Source: DATFMH01 sp035267045 (GTDB lineage: Bacteria; Bacteroidota; Rhodothermia; Balneolales; DATFMH01). Taken from it: DNA of 10,988 bases. Shown in pieces: positions 1 to 5,073 of the stretch (within the stretch, counting starts at the first letter, position 1; the number at the start of each line of letters is the position of its first letter). Below the pieces are notes generated by a model that saw nothing but the letters and a program-made list of their open reading frames with translations, was not told the origin of the DNA and made no database searches. The translations under genes were made by a program, and so were the position numbers. Where the stretch lies: contig DATFMH010000153.1 of the NCBI GenBank assembly GCA_035267045.1, positions 1 through 10,988 on the forward strand. The letters run 5' to 3'.

Positions 1-776
1 ACCGCCGTGCTGTCGTTGATCAATTTCATAACCCAGTATGAGCTCATAGACTCATCCGTCAAAACAGCATCATGGGGTAAAACCTGTTGGTTAGTTACTT
101 TATTGACCGGTATCTGTAATGTGAGGCGTTCTCCTGACAGCAACCGCTTGACCGGAATTTCATTCACAATATACATGGCAGCCTGACTTTGCTGGTCAGC
201 CTGTACCAATCGATCACCAAGTTTAGCCCAAACCTTGTACCCATCAGCCCATCGGACAAGCACAGAATCTCCTGTCGTTACTTTATTACGCCAACGCATG
301 GGGACAAATACCTTCAGATAGACATTTTTATTTGATGTCATAGAAGCCATGGATGAACCACTCGTCGCATATACACCGAAGCCGGTCGACAGCGAGGATA
401 TTTGTCCGCTCACCGGTGCCTTGACAGTAATATCGGATGGTTTTGGCAATGATGATCCGGCGGTATCATTGCCAAGGGCCGCTTGTTCCCGCGTACGTAT
501 CGAGAATAACCGCTGCCCGGCATGAACCTGTTCACCCGGATGAACCCATAATTTTGTTACATATCCGGTTACAGGTGCACGTATTGTAAACTTCTGCCCT
601 TCCATAACCTGACCGTACACTGTCAATGTATCTGCAAGCGTATGATAACGTATATGGGTTACCTTTACGGGTGCTATGGTTATAGGTTCCCCATCACTGT
701 TTTCCTGTTTATTATTACTGCATCCCCATATTATTAAAAAAAGAGAAAACAGAATTATGCCGTACCGTGATTTCAT
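1..776 (-). CDS. RND efflux periplasmic adaptor (HlyD/CusB-like membrane-fusion protein), C-terminus cut by window edge
   Basis: This is the periplasmic adaptor that should join an inner-membrane RND pump to the outer-membrane channel encoded just upstream. The first 258 codons are visible and the frame is open to the left edge. Residues 1-19 are a lipoprotein signal ending in IIWGC, with Cys19 the predicted lipidated residue. Residues 61-94 and 116-146 are the two halves of a lipoyl/barrel-sandwich domain, each carrying the APVTG or APVSG motif. Residues 147-225 look like the beta-barrel domain, and VLPHDAVLT followed by YWVMKLIND (about 232-254) starts the membrane-proximal domain. The segment joining the lipoyl halves is only about 23 residues, so the usual long alpha-helical hairpin is almost missing. 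The ATG lies 2 nt after the tolC stop, so the two genes are surely cotranscribed. An RND pump gene is expected just outside the window (inference). The substrate cannot be told. Confidence 0.88.
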   Translation of the reverse strand, partial: MKSRYGIILFSLFLIIWGCSNNKQENSDGEPITIAPVKVTHIRYHTLADTLTVYGQVMEGQKFTIRAPVTGYVTKLWVHPGEQVHAGQRLFSIRTREQAALGNDTAGSSLPKPSDITVKAPVSGQISSLSTGFGVYATSGSSMASMTSNKNVYLKVFVPMRWRNKVTTGDSVLVRWADGYKVWAKLGDRLVQADQQSQAAMYIVNEIPVKRLLSGERLTLQIPVNKVTNQQVLPHDAVLTDESMSSYWVMKLINDSTA

Positions 777-778
777 TT

Positions 779-2059
779 TTACCAATTCCAGTAATTCAGT
801 TCATTAATTGCTTGTAAACGCTGTACATTCAGATTATTTAATTCATTTCGTGCATTCAGGTATCTCCTGAAAACCGTTATATAATCCGTAACCGACCGGA
901 TTCCTTTGCCTATCTCAACACGATAAGATTCGAGTAACTTCCTGTAATCATTGACTTGCTGCTTTTGTTCGGATACCTGGTCTTCAACCGATTTGAATGT
1001 ATTTAATACTGAATTCCGTTGTTGCAATAAGCGCATTGTCTCATATTTCCTCTGATCCCGGACATTTTGCAAGTGTAACTTTGTTTTCTGATGCTGCAGG
1101 GATTTCTGTCCATTATCCCACAATCTCCAGCTCAAATTCAAGCCAATAGTAAATCCGAAATGATTATAAGCGTTTTTTAATTTCGATGACGACAATCCCG
1201 TATTCATCATTACATTTAGTTTTGGCAGGTATCTCGTATCCCGAACTTTTTGCTGTGCTTCAAAACTCAGGCTGTCAATTCCAAATGTCCGTAAAAAACG
1301 GCTGTGACTAACGGTGAGTAAGCTGTCAGATAGTACGGGAGATGTAAGTCCCGGATACGTTACATCATACGATGTAGTATCGGGCAATCCACACATTTGA
1401 TTAATTGTTGACTGATCCTGTCCCATTTGATTCTTTGCACGCTTCAATTGTATCAATATTTGAGAATCCTCCAGGCGAACCTGTTGCAGATCCGTTATTT
1501 TCAATAATCCATTTTTTACAAGGGCGGCCCATTGATTAATCTGATGTTGCAATAGTTTGTGCAGGTTATCCAGGTAATTCACATGCTGTTGATCCCCATA
1601 AATATTTATATATGCTTGTGTAACCTGCATTTTAAGATTATGACGACGATATTTCTGATTATATTTTGCTTGTTCCGATTGCGAGGAATTCAACATGTCG
1701 TGCGCATCGAGATTATTTCCCTGCAAAATCGGATAGGTCAAGTTGAGTAGCGCATCGTATTCCCCGCCATTAGTTATAGCCTTGTCAAATCCCCATGCAG
1801 CTGAACCCGGTGCCCATAATGCAAAACCGTTTCCGGAAAGTACCGGCTTCCGGAACATGGCCTTATTAATTTTTATATCAAGTTGTGAAATTTTGATATT
1901 CCTTTGTGATGCAGCCAATTGGGGATCATTATGAAAAGCTGCTTTCAGGAAATAGGAGAGTTTATGTTCCTGGGAGTAGGCCTCCGTAGGAACGAGATAA
2001 ATAAATAAAATCAGTATAACGCTCAAAAAAAATATTTGCCGGTTCTTCAAAATATTCAC
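779..2059 (-). CDS. TolC-family outer-membrane efflux protein
   Basis: The product is 426 aa, a normal length for the outer membrane efflux protein (OEP/TolC) family, whose trimers form a channel-tunnel for tripartite pumps. Residues 1-28 form a Sec signal peptide (Lys5/Arg7, a long hydrophobic run, then TEAYSQ). The mature part has the two-fold internal repeat of the family: helical segments at about 35-65, 120-215, 260-285 and 320-425, with beta strands around 70-115 and 285-318 (GFTIGLNLSWRLWDNGQ is typical of the second strand pair). The start is GTG; an in-frame TAA lies 36 nt upstream and no ATG start lies between, so the GTG is forced. No good ribosome-binding site precedes it, and the GTG overlaps the stop of a 49-codon upstream frame. 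It is the first clear gene of an operon with the adaptor. The channel's cargo is unknown. Confidence 0.9.
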   Translation of the reverse strand: MNILKNRQIFFLSVILILFIYLVPTEAYSQEHKLSYFLKAAFHNDPQLAASQRNIKISQLDIKINKAMFRKPVLSGNGFALWAPGSAAWGFDKAITNGGEYDALLNLTYPILQGNNLDAHDMLNSSQSEQAKYNQKYRRHNLKMQVTQAYINIYGDQQHVNYLDNLHKLLQHQINQWAALVKNGLLKITDLQQVRLEDSQILIQLKRAKNQMGQDQSTINQMCGLPDTTSYDVTYPGLTSPVLSDSLLTVSHSRFLRTFGIDSLSFEAQQKVRDTRYLPKLNVMMNTGLSSSKLKNAYNHFGFTIGLNLSWRLWDNGQKSLQHQKTKLHLQNVRDQRKYETMRLLQQRNSVLNTFKSVEDQVSEQKQQVNDYRKLLESYRVEIGKGIRSVTDYITVFRRYLNARNELNNLNVQRLQAINELNYWNW

Positions 2060-2205
2060 AGATATAGTCTTCGAAATATTTCCATTGTCAGGTTAACATA
2101 ACAAATCACAACCAATGTATAATACTCTCTGGTATGAATTAAAATTCTTCTAAAAAAGCTATTATTATTTGAAAAATTGAGTGCAACACAAAAAACAGGA
2201 TTCAT
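2056..2205 (-). CDS. possible 49-codon leader frame overlapping the tolC-like start
   Basis: An ATG at 2205 opens a frame of 49 codons that ends in TGA at 2058-2056. The stop overlaps the GTG start of the tolC-like gene in a GTGA junction, a layout often used for translational coupling. It lies wholly inside the leader predicted from the promoter at 2254-2290. The peptide begins MNPVFCVALNF and ends MEIFRRLYL; it has no signal peptide, no recognised domain and an AT-driven composition. No Shine-Dalgarno site precedes the ATG. It may be a leader peptide that feeds ribosomes to the GTG start, or a chance open frame. Confidence 0.22.
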   Translation of the reverse strand: MNPVFCVALNFSNNNSFFRRILIHTREYYTLVVICYVNLTMEIFRRLYL

Positions 2206-2253
2206 TTAAACATCGATCGACTAATGATATATAAACTCTTTCATTCAATCATT

Positions 2254-2290
2254 AAATTATAAGGTTGAAATCTGAATAAAATCTGAATTA
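2254..2290 (-). promoter_or_regulatory. predicted efflux-operon promoter with 11-bp-spaced direct-repeat operator
   Basis: On the plus strand the heptamer TCTGAAT occurs at 2271-2277 and again at 2282-2288, start to start 11 bp, one helical turn. Read in the direction of the gene, the repeats are followed after 9 bp by TATAATTT (2261-2254), which sits where a Bacteroidota -7 element would be. The same arrangement with the same spacing occurs upstream of the PepSY-like gene at 3779-3815, and the two 23-bp repeat blocks (2268-2290 and 3793-3815) match at 19 positions. Direct heptamers at 11 bp are typical targets of OmpR/PhoB-family response regulators. Transcription would begin near 2247, leaving a leader of about 185 nt before the GTG. 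Confidence 0.6.
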
Positions 2291-2413
2291 GAAATTGAAC
2301 CCAATTGGATGTAACTCCTTTTTGTCATCCACGGGTGTTTTTTAAGTCGGACCCCATTTCCCATTTGCTTTACGGGAAAATCTTCGCCACTTAATAAAGT
2401 TTTATAATCTCAA

Positions 2414-2450
2414 AACATAAAAGAGTGATAGTATTTACACTATCACTCTT
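2414..2450 (-). terminator. rho-independent terminator of the PepSY-like lipoprotein gene
   Basis: A perfect 12-bp stem (2421-2432 with 2439-2450, AAGAGTGATAGT and its complement) encloses a 6-nt loop. On the minus strand the stem ends in CTCTT and runs into TTATGTTTT, giving the T-rich tail. It begins 20 bp after the stop of the gene ending at 2470, so the efflux operon further on needs its own promoter. Confidence 0.85.
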
Positions 2451-2469
2451 CTCATAAATGAACCCTGTT

Positions 2470-2910
2470 TCAGCTTTGTTGTATTAAATCGCCATCATCA
2501 TCAAAGGTCATGCTTGTAACTTTCCCATTTTTTGAAATATCCACTTCGTATTGAGTGCCTTTCTTATTGGTAATTTTATAAGCATCCTTTATACTCGATT
2601 TTTTATATTGCCTGGTTACCGTACTCAAGACACCTTTTGGGATATTATTCATGGATATTTCTTTTTTTGTTGACAGTAAATCTCCATCATCACTAAGACT
2701 TGCCATCATTTTTTTCCCGTTTGAAATAAAAGATGCATGGTATTCAAACTCGTTCACTTTTTTCCAGGTAATACTTTTTGCTTGTGGAAATTTTGAAGTC
2801 AAAGCCTGGGATACAACATCAGGCACATTGCTATTACTGACTTTCTTCTTACTGCAACCAACGAATATCAGAACAAGCAAGAGAGGGAATAATACAATGA
2901 ATTTTCTCAT
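2470..2910 (-). CDS. PepSY-like (DUF2874-type) lipoprotein
   Basis: This is a 146-aa secreted protein. Residues 1-18 are a hydrophobic signal ending IFVGC, with Cys19 as probable lipid site followed by SKKK. The mature part is two copies of one fold unit, at about 31-85 and 90-146: a short helix (VVSQALTSKFP, VLSTVTRQYKK), then strands with the pattern ITWKKVNEFEYHASF and YEVDISKNGK, then a turn with DDGD (74-77 and 138-141). This matches the PepSY-like family found mainly in Bacteroidota, whose biochemical role is not established; the acidic turns suggest possible cation binding (inference). The ATG at 2910 is preceded by AAGAAGG 7 nt upstream, a good ribosome-binding site. A paralogue lies 371 bp upstream. 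The gene is a single transcription unit, closed by a terminator at 2421-2450. Confidence 0.8.
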   Translation of the reverse strand: MRKFIVLFPLLLVLIFVGCSKKKVSNSNVPDVVSQALTSKFPQAKSITWKKVNEFEYHASFISNGKKMMASLSDDGDLLSTKKEISMNNIPKGVLSTVTRQYKKSSIKDAYKITNKKGTQYEVDISKNGKVTSMTFDDDGDLIQQS

Positions 2911-3281
2911 AAATAACCTTCTTTCGTATCATAAATTGAAATTCATTTTTTCTTTCAGCCGAAAAAATATCATATCAGCTAAAACTTAATTAATCATGCA
3001 AATAGATTAACTAATCCGATTCCCTCATATTGCATGGCACCATTATGTTTATACAACTTTTTAAATTGTGAAATATCACATTACCCGTTTAAGGGGTTTG
3101 ATGAACTAAAATCAGCGAAACAATAAATACATTACATTTCTGCCAATTTTCAGTTTTTATCACTCATAAACGCTGGACGCAAGACCATGGATGATAGCTG
3201 AAGTCGATGGTCTCCGGTGCAACTTTCATTAATACATTGGTAAGTGATGTGATGGGCAGCTTAGCACCCCTGTGAGATCAA
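2911..3281. other. gene-free spacer between the two PepSY-like genes
   Basis: The part 2911-3160 is very AT-rich and should hold the promoter of the lipoprotein gene, but I could not place one with confidence; the TCTGAA repeat box seen at the other two promoters is not present here. The part 3165-3281 is visibly richer in G+C. It contains an inverted repeat AGACCAT/ATGGTCT (3182-3188 and 3207-3213, 18-nt loop, no T tail) and a minus-strand frame open from 3277 to a stop at 3164 (37 codons, ATG at 3229) that resembles no protein I know. It may be a gene remnant. Confidence 0.5.
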
Positions 3282-3731
3282 TTAATCGCTTTCCTTCTTA
3301 GATTCACGGGTGATCAATTTTCCATCAATATTAAATAACAGAGTGATACTATGATCCCCGTTCTTTATCCCAACTTCATAAACTATTTTTTGAGGTGATT
3401 GCGTGCGCGCTATTTCACCTAATTTGTTACCTGAATAGTGCCTGTTTATGTAATCATTAACGGCCAGAGGCAACTCTTTCCTTGTAATATCCGTTTCTGT
3501 CTCAACCCATTTCCCATTCAAAGTAAAATTAGCTGAAATAGCCCTGCCATTTTTACTGAATTCGGCTTCATATTCACGAGCATTCTCTTTCCCCCATTTA
3601 ACCGTAGAAACGGTTGGAAACATTTTATGAAAAGCTGCTTTTACGTTCGGATTGACTTTTTGAGCCTGCGTTCCGTTTACAAAGACAAATGGCAACGCTA
3701 TGACAATTAATGACTTAAATAATTTACCCAT
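3282..3731 (-). CDS. PepSY-like (DUF2874-type) secreted protein
   Basis: This 149-aa protein has a Sec signal peptide (Lys3, Lys6, a hydrophobic run and cleavage predicted after TQA, residue 23) with no lipobox cysteine, so it is predicted to be soluble in the periplasm. The mature chain repeats the unit of its lipoprotein neighbour: residues 27-81 (VKAAFHKMFPTVSTVKW, EYEAEFSKNGRAISANF) and 86-142 (LAVNDYINRHY, VYEVGIKNGDHSITLLF, NIDGKLI). The acidic DDGD turns of the neighbour are here LNGK and NIDGK, so the two paralogues differ at the loop that might bind a cation. The ATG at 3731 lies about 40 nt inside the predicted transcript and has no strong Shine-Dalgarno. Its promoter carries the 11-bp direct repeat also found upstream of the efflux operon, which suggests co-regulation with efflux. 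The biochemical function is unknown. Confidence 0.8.
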   Translation of the reverse strand: MGKLFKSLIVIALPFVFVNGTQAQKVNPNVKAAFHKMFPTVSTVKWGKENAREYEAEFSKNGRAISANFTLNGKWVETETDITRKELPLAVNDYINRHYSGNKLGEIARTQSPQKIVYEVGIKNGDHSITLLFNIDGKLITRESKKESD

Positions 3732-3778
3732 GGTTACATCAGACTTAATGATTGAATATTTTTATTATTAAAGCACTA

Positions 3779-3815
3779 AAAACATAAGTTGTAAATCTGA
3801 AGTAATTCTGAATAA
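3779..3815 (-). promoter_or_regulatory. predicted PepSY-like gene promoter with 11-bp-spaced direct-repeat operator
   Basis: Plus-strand heptamers TCTGAAG (3796-3802) and TCTGAAT (3807-3813) are 11 bp apart. After 9 bp in the direction of the gene comes TATGTTTT (3786-3779), matching seven of eight positions of the Bacteroidota -7 consensus TAnnTTTG. The repeats therefore cover the -33 region, the usual place for an activating OmpR-family regulator. The layout and spacing equal those upstream of the efflux operon at 2254-2290. Transcription would start near 3772, about 40 nt before the ATG. Confidence 0.65.
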
Positions 3816-3845
3816 AGGGAACGTAATTACATTTAATCCTTATAG

Positions 3846-3872
3846 ATCACTTATATCACTTATATCACTTAT
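3846..3872. repeat. three tandem 9-bp repeats across the stop of the amidase gene
   Basis: ATCACTTAT occurs three times without gaps at 3846-3854, 3855-3863 and 3864-3872. On the minus strand this reads AAG TGA TAT repeated in the frame of the gene, so the stop at 3867-3865 is followed by two more in-frame TGA codons. Gain or loss of a unit would leave the protein end unchanged. Confidence 0.9.
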
Positions 3873-4737
3873 CGTCCAGATACCTTCTGGTGATATCATT
3901 ATAAGTATCAATTCTCCTGTCACGGAAAAAAGGCCATATGCGGCGCTGTTTTTCTATTGTATCAAAATTGCAATCAGCTAATAAAACTTCTTCCTGCTCT
4001 CCCGCCCTTGCTAATAGTTCTCCAAATGGTCCCGCTACAAATGAATTACCCCAAAATGATACATTACCTTCTTCTCCAACCCGGTTAATGCTTGCTACAA
4101 AACATCCATTGGCCACTGCGTGACTTCGCTGTATCGTCAGCCAGGCGTCCATGAATTTATTTTTCTCATCCTGTCCTTCTTCCGGTAAAGTACCAATGGC
4201 GGTGGGATAAAATATAATATCGGCACCTTTCAAAGCGGTCAGGCGAGCTGCTTCAGGGTACCATTGATCCCAACATATCAATACTCCAACGTTGCCATAA
4301 AGGGTGTTAAATACTTTATACCCCGTATCACCGGGTGTGAAATAATATTTTTCATGAAAACCGGGATCGTCAGGGATATGCGTTTTCCGGTATTTGCCCA
4401 AATATCTTCCGTCCGCATCGATAACAGCGGCCGTATTATAGTAGATACCCGCCGCCAATCGTTCAAAATAAGGTAAAATTAATACGATCTTATGTTCTGC
4501 GGCGATTTTACTGAATTTTTCAGTGACAGGTCCGGGTATGGCTTCCGCATATTCAAAATAGCGCTCGTCTGTTTCATTGCAGAAATAGGTTGTAGAGAAT
4601 AGTTCCTGCAGACATATGATATTAGCTCCCTTTTTAGCCATGCTTTCAACTGAAGATAGGGCTTTGTTAATATTTTCACCTGCTTTAATTGAACATTCCA
4701 TCTGTATCAAGCCGACTTTAACAGAATTAGTACTCAT
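3865..4737 (-). CDS. aguB: N-carbamoylputrescine amidase (nitrilase superfamily)
   Basis: This 290-aa cytosolic enzyme most likely hydrolyses N-carbamoylputrescine to putrescine, CO2 and ammonia, the last step of the agmatine route to polyamines. The nitrilase triad is visible: Glu45 in LQELF, Lys118 in YRKTHIPDDP and Cys155 in LICWDQWYPEAAR. The latter motif, with YFCNETDERYFE (51-62), FHEKYYF (127-133) and FYPTAIG (176-182), is the pattern of the AguB branch rather than of general nitrilases. Length is normal for the family. The ATG at 4737 has no clear Shine-Dalgarno, as is common in this group. The usual partner, agmatine deiminase (aguA), is not in the window. The gene is divergent from pckA and seems to be a single gene, with no clear terminator before the PepSY-like promoter at 3779-3815. 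The exact substrate is inferred from family resemblance. Confidence 0.88.
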   Translation of the reverse strand: MSTNSVKVGLIQMECSIKAGENINKALSSVESMAKKGANIICLQELFSTTYFCNETDERYFEYAEAIPGPVTEKFSKIAAEHKIVLILPYFERLAAGIYYNTAAVIDADGRYLGKYRKTHIPDDPGFHEKYYFTPGDTGYKVFNTLYGNVGVLICWDQWYPEAARLTALKGADIIFYPTAIGTLPEEGQDEKNKFMDAWLTIQRSHAVANGCFVASINRVGEEGNVSFWGNSFVAGPFGELLARAGEQEEVLLADCNFDTIEKQRRIWPFFRDRRIDTYNDITRRYLDDK

Positions 4738-4876
4738 GTATAAATAAGTTTAACAGTTGTAAAATGCATTAACGATGAAACATGAATCAGGTAGAACCAG
4801 TAAATAACTTACTTTAAAATGAATTATAAAATGTTCTTTTTAAACTTTTTAATTGACATTTATAATATTTATATAT

Positions 4877-4890
4877 AAAAAGCGCTTTTT
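4877..4890. promoter_or_regulatory. palindromic operator candidate with LacI-type core
   Basis: AAAAAGCGCTTTTT is a perfect 14-bp palindrome standing alone in a strongly AT-rich region. The AAGCGCTT core resembles LacI/GalR-family operators, such as the catabolite element of Firmicutes. It overlaps the -10 position (4876-4881) of a possible promoter whose TTGACA lies at 4853-4858 with a 17-bp spacer. It is 183 bp upstream of the pckA start and 139 bp upstream of the aguB start. Control of gluconeogenesis by carbon source would make sense, but a chance palindrome is possible. Confidence 0.35.
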
Positions 4891-4925
4891 TGAAAAATAT
4901 TAGGCAAATTTCAGCATTAATTTTG

Positions 4926-4957
4926 TTGATATTTTGTAGTGATCATTGTACACTTTG
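4926..4957 (+). promoter_or_regulatory. weak candidate pckA promoter of Bacteroidota type
   Basis: TTG at 4926-4928, preceded by TTTTG, is followed after 20 bp by TACACTTTG (4949-4957). This is one base longer than the TAnnTTTG -7 consensus. A start near 4965 would give a leader of about 110 nt before the pckA ATG. The match is imperfect and the TTGACA promoter at 4853 is an alternative. Confidence 0.25.
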
Positions 4958-4972
4958 GCTTATATTTAGAAC

Positions 4973-5029
4973 ATGGAAACGGTCAATCAAGATCATCTCA
5001 ATTTTAAATATTTTGTAAAAGAATATTAA
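4973..5029 (+). CDS. possible 18-codon leader frame before pckA
   Basis: ATG at 4973 opens an 18-codon frame (METVNQDHL...VKEY) ending in TAA at 5027-5029, 44 nt before the pckA start. It lies in the predicted pckA leader. It has no Shine-Dalgarno site and no run of a single amino acid that would point to attenuation. Chance is a fair explanation. Confidence 0.15.
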   Translation: METVNQDHLNFKYFVKEY

Positions 5030-5073
5030 TCATTAATTCTTATCGAAAAATAATACATAACGGAGATTATTAG

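Larger units (their letters stand above)
2060..2469. other. intergenic region between tolC-like gene and PepSY-like lipoprotein gene
   Basis: This stretch of about 410 bp holds, from high to low coordinate on the minus strand, the terminator of the PepSY-like gene (2421-2450), a stretch of unlike composition (about 2320-2400) containing TTTAAGTCGGACCCCATTT at 2341-2359, the predicted tolC promoter and operator (2254-2290), and a leader of roughly 185 nt with one short open frame. No RNA gene was recognised. Confidence 0.6.
4738..5073. other. divergent promoter region between aguB and pckA
   Basis: This 336-bp, very AT-rich region must serve both genes. It contains a perfect TTGACA at 4853-4858, a palindrome at 4877-4890, a second candidate pckA promoter at 4926-4957, an 18-codon open frame at 4973-5029, and the pckA ribosome-binding site GGAG at 5062-5065. 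No promoter for aguB could be placed with confidence. Confidence 0.55.

Noticed and set aside
2290..2310. AAAGGAG on the minus strand as a ribosome-binding site of a small gene
   Set aside because: The only start nearby is a TTG opening a frame of about 15 codons that runs across the operator.
2325..2346. CATCC-ACG-GGGTG hairpin followed by six T residues as a plus-strand terminator
   Set aside because: The stem is 5 bp with a wobble pair and no plus-strand gene ends here.
2651..2989. 112-codon plus-strand frame over the PepSY-like lipoprotein gene
   Set aside because: It is antisense to a gene with a clear signal peptide, repeats and ribosome-binding site; its product has no sensible features.
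3182..3213. AGACCAT/ATGGTCT inverted repeat as a terminator of the upstream PepSY-like gene
   Set aside because: It has an 18-nt loop, only 7 bp of stem and no T tail on the minus strand.
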